From NCBI GenBank assembly GCA_018136815.1, contig CM030931.1, positions 4,780,148 to 4,844,147 on the forward strand: a stretch of 64,000 bases of DNA. The letters run 5' to 3'. Origin of the DNA: Isochrysis galbana (Eukaryota > Haptophyta > Isochrysidales > Isochrysidaceae). Both the position numbers and the translations under genes were made by a program. The notes under the pieces were generated by a model. It made no database searches, was not told the DNA's origin, and saw nothing but the letters and a program-made list of their open reading frames with translations. Numbering within the stretch: position 1 is the stretch's first letter; the number at the start of each line of letters is the position of its first letter. Positions 1 to 11,507 of this stretch are shown piece after piece.

Positions 1-193
1 AGAGGGAAGGAGCGAGGGTCGAGGGACGAGGGATGGGGGGGGGGGGGGGAGCGGCGGGGGGAGGGAGGGGGGGGGGGGGGGGGAGCCCCGCGCGAAGTGG
101 CGCCAAAACTCGCTCCTCCCCGCCCCGCCCCCTCCCCGCCCGCCCGAGCCCTCTCCGCTCTCGCTCTGCACCGGCCAACCACCACCCTTTCCC
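1..193. other. G-rich / C-rich 5' flank of the SCC3 gene
   Basis: The first 193 bases hold several long poly-G tracts and then a C-rich stretch, ending just before the proposed start codon of the cohesin gene. No ORF here has coding character. The stretch probably covers the promoter and 5' UTR, but no core promoter motif can be named. Confidence 0.5.
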
Positions 194-3100
194 ATGAGCC
201 GGCGCGACCTGGACGGCCTTGAGAGTGGCAACGTCATCGAAGGTGGACGAGGCTCGCGACGCCGGTCCGGGCCCGACCGGCTCAGGTGACGGCTACAACA
301 CCACGCGGTGGTGCATTGCGAGCTCACCTGTGGCGTTGCGGCGGGTGACGTGCACCCAATGCACAGCTGGCGGCCCAGGCCTCACACGAGCCCTCACCAT
401 CGTGTGCGCAGCATTGACCACAGCACAAGTCGACCCGGCGATGCGGCCGACGAAGGGAAGGAATCGTCCGTCCGGGCTGCCACTAGTAAGAAGAGTACCA
501 GTTCAAAGCGTTCTTTGTCCGCTCGCTCATCCACAGGAGGTCCCGCTTCCAAGTCTTCCATCGCGAAACCATCGCGCGGCAGACTACCGTCCGGAGAATC
601 CAAGGTAGTTTAATTTCTTCTACATTTTCCCAGGCCAGGCTGGGCACGCCGTGTTCGCCTCCTCACAGCGTCTTAGGCATTGTGTTGCAAAGTTGCATAC
701 TCCCGCCATGACAAAGCGTGGCCCTTCACAGCAGGCTCTGATAACATCAATTCGAACCCCGCCTTTGCACACAGAGACCCTCCGATTCATCCAGGCGTAG
801 GGACGTTTTTGAGCCGCCACAACCGACAGGTGCGAAGCCCCGATTTGTGGGCCAGCTGTCGATTTGTGTTCTGTGCTGGCTGGCTCTTGTGCCACAGCTC
901 ACAAATGCCCGGCTTGTTTTTTTGCAGTGGATGGCAACGAGACATCCGAGGAGTTCGACCTGAAGCCACGACGGCTGGAGGAATGTTTTGTGGACGACAC
1001 GATGCTGGTGTCAATCTCCCTGGATGCATGGCTTCAAAGATACAGGTCTGTGGTTTGGCCTCTAGGCACCATCCAACTTAGCATACCTATTTGTGAAGAA
1101 CCAGTAGGGGAGGGCGTGGATCTCACATTCTACGTTGTCTGGGCCTCGCAGCACGGATGCAACAATTGCGATCCTCGAGCTTGTCAATTCGCTCATACAT
1201 GCCAGTGGTCTGCGTAGTGTGGCTCTCAGTGTGACAGACGCTGACGTCGATGACGAGGATGAAGTCCTAGAAGCTATTATCACTGATGCGGCTTGCGAAA
1301 GGATGGTCGAGCTGGCCCGGGATGCGGGTACTTACCTCGAGCCATATCCGCTCGCTGACAAGAAAGTTGGTAAGAAACATAGACAAGGATTGAATGGAAT
1401 GTGGCGCAACCTTGTCGACAAAATCAAACACGAAGTGGCTTACGACAACATCCTGTTGCCTTGGTGTATCGAATGGCTGTGCATCATGTGCTCCTCGGCG
1501 CACCGAGGCCTACGTCATACCGGGACAGAGGTCGCAATGACTCTCATGACCCGGCTCACCGAGCTGCTCATCGAGGTAGAGGCTGAGGCTGTGGCAAAGG
1601 AACGGCAGCAGGCATATCGAGGAAGTAAGAAAGAAGGCTCTGGTATGGCCGCCTTGGTGCAAGAGGAAGTTGAGCGCCTCAAGGCCCAAGCAACAGCGCT
1701 CCAAGAGCTCTTGCAAACCGTCTTCAAGGGCGTCTTCATCGAGCGCTATCGTGACTCATGTGAGGACATCCGTGTCTGCTGCTTGATTGGTCTTGGCCGT
1801 GCCATCGGTCTGCACCATGGGGTTTTCCTCCATGACACCTACCTCAAATATCTCGGCTGGATGCTCAACAATACATCTGCACACGTGCGTGCAACAGCTG
1901 TGAGTCAACTACATCATGTCTACAAGACGCACGGTACGGCACATACACAACGGTTGCACAATTTCACACAGCGCTTCGAGGCCCGGCTGGTGGAAATGAC
2001 CCGCGACATCGACATCAAAGTGTCGGTTGAGGCCATTAAAGTCATCAACACTCTGTACGAGCTCGACTTGCTGAGCAATAAGCGCAAGGCCGTTCAGGAC
2101 GCGATGCAGGTGATGCGATTCAATGAAGTATCACAGTTGAAGGCGCTGGTCCCGCTCGTAAACAAACACATGTCACGCGCCTTCGACGATGGCGCAGAGC
2201 CGGCCACGGCGAAAGCGAAGAAGAAGGGCAAACAGAGTCCTGCGTCGACGGCTCAAGTCGACGAACCCTTGGTGCAATTGGCGAAGCTTGCGTGGGGATC
2301 TGCTGAAGGGATCGAACGTCTGCCCGAAGTGTGTGGCCGTATCGTTGATTCGATGGGCGCCATGACGCCGGCGCTCTCCGATTGGTCGGCATACTGCGAC
2401 CTCCTGACGAGTGAGACTCTCGACGACGATCAGCCCCACCTGCAATGCGTCCTACTGTACCTCATGGCTGCAAGCGCTGCGCACCTAAACGAAAGCATTG
2501 CGGAGTCTGCGCATGCCGCCAAGAATAGCACAGGAGTTGGAGAGGTGCAGACGCCACGTCGGAAGAAGGCGCGTCGAGCCCCAACTCGAAAGGATGTCGA
2601 GGCTCAAGAGGAAGGGCTTACCGCTCTCTCGTCAGAGCTGGGCCGCTCGCTAGCTCCTCTCCTTGAAAAGTTTGGCGCGCAGTCCGACGTCCTGCAGCCA
2701 CTCCTTTCGCTTGTCTCTCAAATCAAGCTCCAAAGCGCCTCATCCGCGCTCAAGGGTGACGGTTTCGCGTTGATTCTCGAGCAGATGGATTCCATCGTCT
2801 TCAAGCATAATGACGCTCGGGCACTACGGGCATGCGCTTCTGCGTGGGCATCGCTGCTCGTCCAAACCGGCGCTCCAGCGTTTCAGGAGCAAGCCCGGGT
2901 ACGTTTCAAGAAGTTGACTAACAAGCTGATGGTGTCGCTCAAACCTCTTGAGGCGTACGCCAAGCGGCCAAAGGGGTCATTCGATTTCGACGAGTCGTCA
3001 GTCGCCCTGAGGCGGATCGCGTACCTTGTATCTGCCTATCCAGAGTCCTATGCGTCAGTGAAAACACTTGACAAGATGTCCGAACCGCTGCTCTCGCTCC

Positions 3101-4431
3101 TTGATTCTCAAACAGTGTCCACGAGGGGGCTGCGCGTGGGTATCATCGCGCTCTTGCAGCTCAAGACAACCATATTGACATCTCAAGTTGCTGAGGCGCG
3201 CTCCTTTGAAGGGCAGGCCCAGAATGCTGAGCTTGAGCTGCACGAAACGACATCTCGTCTCCGCGACGAGGTGCTCTCTCTTCTGACTCGCACTCTGTTA
3301 GTGCCCGTTGCATCAGTGGCAGAAGCTGCAGCCAGCTCACTTTGCCTCCTTCTAGGCACAGTGTTGCCTCGCGGGAGCGAGGCCTCGGAGAACGATGAAG
3401 CCAAGGATGCACTGCTGTGTTGGTTTGATACGGCTCTCCAGAGAGCTGCTGGGAGCCTGGAAGACGAGGAGGAAGAGGATGTGAGACCGGCCTCTGATCT
3501 GGAAGCTCTCTCGGGCCCACACTGGCTTCGTGACGTGGTGAGCTGCGGGCTGCTCCGAGGTATCCCAATGGCGTCCGTGCTGTGTTCACTTCTTTCGCGC
3601 CTCGAGGACCTTCCCTACGATTTCGAGGTTTTCGTCAAACATCTCTGGACGAACCACATGATGGACTCGCACTCTGTGCAAGCATTGGCAATGCTCGAAG
3701 AGCAAATACTCAAAGAAGCCTTCAATAAAGGCGATGGCAAGGACGCCGGGCCGCTCGATTCTGTGGCTGAGCAGCTGAGTCGGCTTCATGCTGCTTTGGC
3801 CAAGTCCAATCGCTGGAAGGATCGCGTCGGTGAGCTCACGCATGTGCTCCTCGACGGTACACTGGGCCGCTCTCTTTCAGACGGTGGCGAGTGCGCGAAA
3901 ATCGTTGAGGTCGGCCTCCTGCCTCTGCTCCCATTCTGTTCACGCGAGCATTTGGCTCAACTGTACGCGAAGTTTGGCTCAAAGCTCTCAGGCAGTGCTC
4001 AGTTTGCGCGTGGGCTACGTGCAAGTTTCTCGACACGTGAGGGCCGAGATAAGTCGCCCGCCCGACGTTCAGTGTCACAAGAGGGATCGCTTGTAGCTGC
4101 GCGCAATCGACGTGGTCACAAACGGCGCATGCACGCAGAGGCGAATGACGCAGACAATGAGGTCGACGACGAGGAAGAATCCGCCGAGGAGGAAGGCCAT
4201 GACGATGAACATGTGGACAGAGAGGAAGAGGAGGAGGAGGAGCCGTGGGATGGCGAGGGTGTGGACGATATGGAGACAGAGGAGGGTGCGGGAGGCAGTG
4301 ACGAGGATGCCGGCGAGGAGGACGAGGAAGAGACGGGCGAAGATGATCCAGAAGAGCATGCACCCTCTTTGTCGCCAGTTGCTCCTCCTCCGGCATATGC
4401 GTACTCTCGGGTCCCACGGCGTCGTGCCTGA
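194..4431 (+). CDS. SCC3: Cohesin subunit SCC3/STAG (SA), multi-exon
   Basis: The main exon from 1152 encodes a HEAT-like helical protein. Its stromalin-conservative segment contains FIERYRDSCEDIR and YLKYLGWMLNN, which correspond to the conserved RYRD and YLKYIGW stretches of STAG1/2 and Scc3. In that family the subunit binds the kleisin RAD21 and holds cohesin on chromatin. Exons read by splice consensus: 194-285 (ATG start), 412-604, an unresolved part between 605 and 927, 928-1045, and 1152-4431. The 1046-1151 intron joins WLQRY to STDATIAILELVN in frame, as family members do. The C-terminal ~120 residues are a long Asp/Glu tract ending in a basic VPRRRA tail. The interval 605-927 must contain at least one further exon, because the phases of its neighbours differ. 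Identity is firm; the first 930 bases are provisional. Confidence 0.88.
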
Positions 4432-4958
4432 CCCTTGAGTGGGTCCTTGTGCCAGCTGCCGTTGTGACTATGTTCGGGTTTTTATCCACCTAGCTAACTC
4501 GACAATGATTGAGAAGACCGTCTTGCGAACCGCACCGCAGGCCCTTGGCTCGCTCTCCCCATTGCGAGCACTGCTCCAGCAAGTGCACCACTAATCTCAT
4601 CGTTGCGACGAGTGATGCACGCATGTATTCGTTGCAATGGCCAGCATGACTTCCAGGAATTTCCGCTATCCGGTATCCACGTTTTGCTTTCGCTAAGCGA
4701 ACGAGGGGAAGGCGGCTGGCACGGCCTGGTAGCCTTTCCCTTTTCTTTGATGGGGTTATAATTTGTTTGTTGGGTGTGTGCCGTGCCGTTCTGACGATAT
4801 GCGACTCCATGTCATGCTTGGTGCTACGGAGCTATGACGCAACTGCAAGTTGCGGTGTACTAGGATGCATGTCGGTGACAAGGCGATGGTGCGCGCTGTA
4901 CCTCTATAGATCATGATTCGATGGATACGGCAGCTGCTCGCAAGTGGGCCGCTGTTTA
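4432..4958. other. Intergenic, no gene seen
   Basis: This is the 3' flank of SCC3. ORFs are short and have no recognisable content. It ends at the left copy of the target-site duplication of the next element. Confidence 0.5.
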
Positions 4959-5888
4959 AGTAATTATACAACGACAACGAATTAATTAATGTTATATCCT
5001 AGACAACCCCACTAGCTAATCGGACACAACTTTTCAGTCCCGGAATCCCGCCATGCCTGACGAGCCAGGTATCCGAGTGATACCGGGGGAGAGGGCACTG
5101 CCCCCTCCCCTCGATATTTGTTTCCCCTCCAGCGCATGCACCGACCCGGCGCACCCAAACGCGTCCTCTCCTCGAGTCCACGCTGAAAAAAAAAGCGGGG
5201 GGAGGGGGGGGGGGGGGGGGAATCCGTGAAACTAGGGGCGTAGAGTGCTAATCTCTCTCGCCGGAGCGAGTAACCGCGGCGAGCCGCGGCCCTTCCCTCC
5301 TGGCTCTGGCGCCCCCCGTCTTCTTTTACCTAAACAAGGCAAGAAGACACGTTAGCGCCGGAGGGAGAGCTGCCGCTCCCCCCTTCCCTTCCTCTTCCCT
5401 CTTCCTCCTCTCTTCCCTCTTCCCTGCGGCCCTGGCCCATGGCGCGCGCCTGCGACCCCCCTTCAGGTCCCCACATGGCCTGCGCATGGGGCATGGGAGC
5501 ACAACTCAGGGGGCAGGGGGCAGGCGAGGCTGGGGCATGGCGCATGGCCCTGGCCCCTCCTGCCTCTCCCTCGCGGGCTCTCGCGCCCCTCCAGGTCGGC
5601 TGGAGTTGGCTGGGGGCTCCTGATCAAGGGGGCCCAGGGGGAGGAGGGGCTGGTCAGAGGGATGGGCTGGTCATCTGGTCATGACGGGCCAGGGCGGGCG
5701 AATCAAGCGTGCCTGTGGCGAGAGGGATGGGTCGGCAGTGTGCTCCTGGCAAGCCATCAGGCATGCCAGGAGAGTGGCTGGTTCCCCCCCCGTGGCAGGG
5801 GAGGAGTGGAGAGTGGAGAGGGGGGGGGGCGCTCGTGCCCCCCAATGGGTGAACCACGTATAAACTTAGTTGAGTAATTATACAACGA
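4959..5888 (+). mobile_element. Hairpin-tailed retroposed element, copy 1, with 16-bp target-site duplication
   Basis: The 16-mer AGTAATTATACAACGA occurs at 4959-4974 and again at 5873-5888, bracketing an 898-base insert. The insert includes a poly-G run near 5200, a C/T-rich head around 5320-5430, the shared ATGGCGCGCGCCTG start at 5439, and a tail whose last bases are TAAACTTAGTTG at 5861-5872. The tail normally reads AACTAAGT, spacer ATAA, ACTTAGTT, G; here the left arm is degraded. Related sequence lies near 11.6, 23.0, 24.5, 29.7, 30.4, 36.2 and 57.9 kb. A long duplication with no poly(A) suggests target-primed reverse transcription. It is probably non-autonomous, as no enzyme is encoded. 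An ORF of 81 codons starts at 5439 but is not convincing as a gene. Confidence 0.75.
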
Positions 5889-5929
5889 GAGTTAGTGCCG
5901 CTACGGCCACTAACTAGCCTTACACACAG

Positions 5930-6085
5930 AAAAACCTGAAGATTCTGGGCTGACACCTACTACAGACTAGTAGCGACTAGGTATGCTTTATCTCCCAACC
6001 GACACCGCCCTTACTGGCCTCCGCTCCACCTCCTTCCCTTCCCCCCCGTTTCCCTTTTTCTTCGGTTTCTGGGGTCCGGCCCAGG
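5930..6085 (-). mobile_element. LINE 3'-tail fragment
   Basis: Read on the minus strand, this stretch ends in ...CCAGAATCTTCAGGTTTTT. It carries the same ordered blocks (CCGGAC CCCAGAAACCGAA, GGGCGGTGT, GGTGTCAGCCCAGAATCTTCAG) as the 3' UTR that follows the LINE ORF at 34953-35270. It is a 5'-truncated copy. The upstream limit is uncertain. Confidence 0.6.
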
Positions 6086-6853
6086 TGCACTAGGTTCCTC
6101 GGATCGCAGTCACATATTCTCCGTGGACCGCTCACGGCGCGAGCTGGTAAGGGCCGTTCTTTCTTCTTTTCTGTCCCTCCCCCCAGCCCCCCCGTGCTTT
6201 TTCCTGGTGAGTCGCCCGACGTAGGACGTAGGTCGGCCCGCCTCACTGAGGTGTCCCTCATTGTCACTTGTGCGGGGGGTTATAATGGGAGCCGGGGGTT
6301 TGCGAAGGGGGAGTTTTGAAAGGGTGCATATGTGCCATGTGTCTGTGGCAGTAGCACACGTCAAGGCGTACGGGCAACTACGCTGAGGGGTGTCGTGATA
6401 GTACCTGGCTAGTGGGAGTAGTGAGTAGTGGTACAAACGCTCAGATGTTTGCTACATGTAAATGTGCATTTGAGAGCGTGGTGTGGAGAATTGTAAGAGA
6501 ACTTTTATCCGGTCGCCGGTCCTGTTGCGGAGAGCGGAGAGAGCGCGAGCGATGGCGGCACGCTGCTGGGCTGTTGTTCTCGGCCGCCCTGGTCACCGTG
6601 GTGGTGCCAAGGCGATAATGTACACTACTTTGGGCCTAGCGGGGAGGGGCGGACAGGCCTTTCGGGTTTTATTTTCGGGTGTTAGCGAGGCTCGGAGCGA
6701 CGCGGTGCATGGGGTTTAGTTTCACTAAACGCCCAATGTTCCGTGCAGTCCGTAGTGCCTCCATCGGCTCGCCGCAAGCGACAGCTCTACCAATACTCAC
6801 CAATGAGCAAGCCGCTCTATTTGTCCATTGAGTCAGGACTAGCTGCGAGATGC
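6086..6853. other. Intergenic, no gene seen
   Basis: Only short, overlapping ORFs without family resemblance are present. The stretch holds the 3' flank of the minus-strand fusion gene that ends at 6854. Confidence 0.45.
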
Positions 6854-9800
6854 TTACCAAGCGAAGCTTGATGAGTGCGCAACTCCGGCACCTCCCACCA
6901 TGAACGATGGGTTGACGACGCGCATTGGCACCTCCGATTGCGAGAGTGTGTCAAGTTGGCGCATGTGTGCGGCGGATAGCTTCGGTGCGTGTCTCGCAGC
7001 GGCAAGGCATTCTGCCGCATGGAGCCCGCTTGAGCATTTTGGCACCACTGCTACTCCATGGCGTAGGTTCCAACCCAGCAAGACTTGACATGCCGAGAGA
7101 CCGGCCTCGTTGGCAACCTTCTGAATGACCGGGTGTTCGCGAAGCCGCTTGCCACCAGCACCGGCGCCACCAAGCGGCGAGTGTGCCTGCAAGACAATGC
7201 CTTCAGACGTGCAAAATTCAAACAAGCCCCATTGCGGCAAGAGAGGGTGTCGCTCCACTTGATTCACGCAAGGCTTGATTGTGCACGTAGAGAGAAGCTC
7301 GCGCAACGCTCCTATAGTACAATTGCACACTCCAATGTGGACAGCCTCCCCATTCACCTTGGCCTCCTCCATTCCACGCCATGTGGCACTGAGACTGCCG
7401 GCTCTGATGGCCTTGTCGGGCCAATGCAGCAAAAGGAGATCCGCGTGTGAGCGCCCGAGTCGTTTCAAGCTGGTCTGTAACGCCATGCGTACCTCAGCGG
7501 CGCCTTGGCCGTCACCCGTTACCGCTCGGGGCGTCTTTACGATGAGAAACACGCTGCGCCCGCAAGAACGGCCAATCGCCGTTTCGTTGTTGTAGGTCGG
7601 TGCGGTGTCGACCGCAGACCATGGTTGCTTGAGCATCTGCGCGAGTGCATCGCCCTTGAGCTCCATGGTGCCTAGTGCGATTGCAGGCAAGACATTGTAA
7701 TCTACTTTAGCAGTTTCGTCTGAGAAGCCCTGTGCGACCTCATCACTTGGGGCCTCCTGTTCTCTGCAGTCTCGATAGAGGGCAACACCAGCCTCCCACT
7801 CGGTCCCCGCCGATCGGCAATGCAAGCGCAGAGCTACTCCGCAAGTAGCGACGCTGCTTCCAGTGCTCGCTCCTGGGACGAGCTCCAACGGATAGGGTGG
7901 AACCACAGCATCGTCGTTCATTGAAGCAGGCATGTCTTGCGATCTTGTGATGTTTCCGTATAGCGCCGCCAAGATCGTTGTGGTCAGAGCTGTGCGAGCA
8001 GTCGAGATGAGCTCAAAGCCCTCAGAATAATCAGGCAGCAACATTGTGCTGAGGGACCGTCTTGCAATTGCCACACCGCTTTCGCCTTGTACACTCGCCG
8101 GGTGGTCTAAACGATACTTCACGCGACGGAGCAACTCGGCCTCCTTTGGAAGCAGCACGAGCGCATGTGCGCGCACGCCGGCCTCATTCGCCACACGAAT
8201 GAAATGTTCTCGCTGCGAAGGTGAAAGATTGGTGCGATCGACGACAACATTGCTCCCTTTCCTTAGCGCAGCTGACGCCCGCGCCTCGCACACTTCGCGC
8301 TTCCCCGGTTTACCATTTGCCGCCGTGTCTTGGCAGACGACCGTCCACGGTAAATGCCTACATGTCGATGGCGTTGTCTCCAATTCCAGCGAACCGGTAA
8401 CGGATTCGCGGGTGAAGCCTGTCACAGCAGCATCTGATGACTTTTGCGTGGAGTTAAGCAACAACTTGCAAAACGTAGATTTGCCCGCGCCCTGTGGACC
8501 GCAAAGAACCAGAAGTATTGGAGGCGAGGAGTAAGCTCCGAGCAGAGCAGCACGAGCGTCGAGTGCATGCCGCGGTGCTTCATCTACTGAGGGTCCACTA
8601 CCACCGTGCAATCCCCCATCGGGAAGACCAAACACATCAGTGGGCGTCCGAAAACGTAGGGCTGTGCCATATTTGGCGCCAATGGAGCGGGCGAAATCAC
8701 GATCGGACGAGCTCTTGTCGCCGTCGCGGCCGGCAAGATCCCCAACGTAAGTGCAGGACGCGACATCGATGGGCAGGCCCCCATTGAGTTCTTGACGCAT
8801 GATGTGCCACATGCCTGGCGCCGGCTTACGGTACTCTCCCAAAGGCTGCGTTGCGATCAAAGCGAAGAGCGGAACACCCAACATCGAGGCAAGCCAGTCC
8901 AATAGACATTTTTGCATCTATGGGTATGCAAAATGGGGTCGCAAGATCATACGGCCGTGGAGGGATCCCATGAGAAGCCAGGGGTGCAACCTCAGGATGA
9001 GGCACTAGAGTTTATACCTTGGCCGCTCTACCCTCGTGCGCTCCCTTGATCTGCCCTTGATTGGCGAATACAACTAGCTTGTAACCATCCGCATGTTGCG
9101 CACGGAGCTCGTCAAGCACTTTGTCTGACCACAGCACGTAGTGCGAGAGGGCATTCGGATAAGTCGGAGAGATGGAGCGTACGAGAGTGCCCGTCAAGTT
9201 GTATGCCATGATCTGTGCGCACAAATCAAGGGAGAGGCGTGATTTACCACGCTGGGCGATCATCATGGCTAGCAGTAGCGTGATCGGAGGGGACCCAGGA
9301 AGGCCAACTGAAGCTTTAGGTTTGCAGAAGACGCGACACCGATTAGACGTTCTTCGCCTTTCAACGGATCTTCGCCTTCCAACAAATACACATAACAGGA
9401 AGATTGGGCTGGAGCGCAAGCGTGGATGCATGGATACGGCACCTACCTTGGACCGAGCAGGTTCTTGAGGTCGCCGCACGATCACCTCCTTTGTCACAGC
9501 AGTGTACCAGTGCACGTCAGCTGGGCAGGCAACCTCATGTGCCACTCTGGGTTCGCTGGTGATTGTCCGTGGCTTAGACATTGCTTTCAAAGTCCCGTAG
9601 CGCGAAAGCGGGTCTCTATGAGTCGGAGTAGTTGGCACCATGCAATTTTGTTGTAAATCACCGACAGAAGTGGGCTGCCCAAGACTTGGATCCATCCTAG
9701 GCCTCTTTGGACGTGGTGAAGGTACCGAACATGCGCACGGAGGCACCTGTATGGAATCGTCTTTTGGTGGCTCATGCTGCGTCGAGGACGCGGGGGCAGA

Positions 9801-10704
9801 AGAAGAGGGATAGGGTGGTCTGCTGACATCCAATTCTGACGCATCCACTAGCAACGTATCGGATGGAGCGCAAATCTCTCGATGTATTCGACGGTACCGT
9901 TGTGGGTCATCCAGCCGCTCCTGCAAGTTCGGGACGTACGGTGTATTGAAATGGTCGTAAGTGATGGTTGACTCAAGGACGAAAAAAAGTGGAAAGTCTA
10001 TGCTCAGTGCTGAGTCATCGCTAAGGTTGGGCGAGTGAGATCACACCAAGAGGGAACCCTGACGCTGGCTGCAGGCAACGCGACAAGCATCCCACCTGAC
10101 GCATACTAACAAAGACAGCTCGTCGCTCTGAATCCAACACCAGAGAACTCGCGCCTGCGTTGAACGCGTCTTCCAAAAGCTGGGTGAGCTCTGAGCTGAA
10201 AGGTCGCCATCCAGACCCGCATGCCCATGACCACTTTGCCTGTCTTCGACCAGGTCCGGATGCCATTGATAGCGATGCAGCAAAGCGATCCACCAGTGTG
10301 AAGAGAGCCTCGGCAGGCAGAGCCCGGTCAAGCGCTAGCTGCCAGCCGGGAGCCAGCCCATCCACTCGATCGCCCTTCTTCAGCCACTGCCACGCCATGC
10401 TGCGGGATTCACGTACGCCCGTAGGATTGGTGCCACAGCTCTCAAGCGTGAGTGTCGCCTGGCCAGCCGGCAGCAGCACACACTGGACTCGGCTGACGGT
10501 GGCAGTGAGCACGCTCACGTCGTATCTACCCAGCGAGGTATTAGCATCGTCCCTCAGCTCAATCCGATTCCGCCCGTCCGCGCTCAGCATGGCGAAGCGC
10601 ATGGGGCGGAGGCTCGTGCTGGCGGTGCCTCCGAGCGGAGCCGAGGGCGGGAAGCGGCCCGCCAGCGGACGAACCGTGCTCATCCCTCTCTTCCTCGTCT
10701 CCAT
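6854..10704 (-). CDS. FHA-WWE-PNKP-like phosphatase/kinase-aldo/keto reductase fusion
   Basis: Four exons in descending order, 10704-10096, 9920-9447, 9212-9018 and 8917-6854, are joined in phase by GT-AG introns and give about 1113 residues. In order: an FHA domain (~35-120; LGR, VSRVQC and GTNP, of the PNKP/aprataxin type); a WWE-like domain (~150-220; WSWACGSGWRPFSSEL); a linker; a HAD phosphatase region like PNKP (~362-520); a P-loop kinase (~560-720; GPQGAGKST, CQDTAANGKPGK, VVVDRTN); and an aldo/keto reductase (~815-1105; VDTAPTYNNE, VKTP, LLLHWPD, so Asp, Tyr, Lys and His are all present). HAD motif I reads YNLTGTL where the family has DxDGT, and motif II reads FANQ where it has FTNQ; the motif III Lys (YRKP) and motif IV GDLAGR with DRDF remain. 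The phosphatase is therefore probably dead, while the kinase and reductase look intact. The kinase resembles that of plant aprataxin-like proteins. The first ATG in frame is at 10704. A role in DNA-end processing is inferred. Confidence 0.87.
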
Positions 10705-10942
10705 AAATAGCCAACTACTCAAATGATGGATAGCTGGTCAAAAGTGATAGCACGTTATTGTGTGCGTTGTGCCTCCAACTCCTCGGCACTCGGCACGGGT
10801 GTTCTCCTACTTGCGCTTCACTTAGCCCATTGAGAACAGATTCGTGTGTGGGTGCCCACCACAGTCCCCTATCTCCCTGGTGACCAGGAGGGGGGGGGAA
10901 GGTGGGAAGGTCAGTACGAGTGCAGGCCCATGCGCCATGTGC
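10705..10942. promoter_or_regulatory. 5' flank of the FHA-WWE fusion gene
   Basis: This short non-coding stretch lies upstream of the minus-strand start at 10704 and should hold its promoter. No core motif is recognisable. Confidence 0.3.
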
Positions 10943-11157
10943 CTACATGTGAAACACAGGAACAGTGTTTTTTTTCGGAGGCCCAAAACGTATGTTTTTC
11001 GCTGTTTTAAGTTTTGTTTCGGGCGGCCGCCCCCCCCCCCCCCCGCATATCTGTTTTTATAGTGTTTTTCTCTTTTTTTTCGATGGCAAAACACATAAAA
11101 CATACTGTTTTTTGCTGTTTGCTTTTTTTTATAAGTTTGACTGTGTTTCACATGTAG
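10943..11157. repeat. MITE-like 215-bp element with 17-bp terminal inverted repeats
   Basis: CTACATGTGAAACACAG at 10943-10959 is matched by its exact reverse complement at 11141-11157. The interior is T-rich (TTTTTTTTCGGAGG, GTTTTTCGCTG, GTTTTTTGCTGTTTG) around a poly-C run, with no coding potential. The arms and length fit a miniature inverted-repeat element. A clear target-site duplication was not found, so this could instead be a large hairpin. Confidence 0.6.
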
Positions 11158-11507
11158 GGATGTAGGGCCATGTGGCATCTATCTATGCGGGCCTGGGAGT
11201 GCGGCTCCTGACCCCCGCCCAATGGGGGGGCTCTGGGTCGCGATGGTGATTGCTCAGCTCATGCCGGAAGGCAGAGTCTGAGGGTGACCGACAGTCGACA
11301 GTCCCCCCCGGAGGAGGCCGGTGGTGGTGTCGAGCAGCAGGTGGTGTGCAGCCGGGCATGCGCACAAGCACATGAGCGGGCTCGTGCGCGGCGCAATGGG
11401 CGGCGAGGCGCGGCGAGGGCGTGCAAGTGAGCGAGGGTTGTCTTCAAACTGTCGAGAAACAAGCGGGTGCTTGTCCGTGGGGCAAGTCGGCAAGTCTCAA
11501 GGGACGG
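11158..11507. other. Intergenic, no gene seen
   Basis: G+C-rich sequence with several overlapping ORFs on both strands, none with recognisable content. Confidence 0.4.

Noticed and set aside
4973..5888. Helitron identity for the hairpin-tailed elements
   Set aside because: Helitrons have a 3' hairpin but make no target-site duplication and end in CTRR. Here two copies have 14-16 bp duplications and the end is TTAGTTG.
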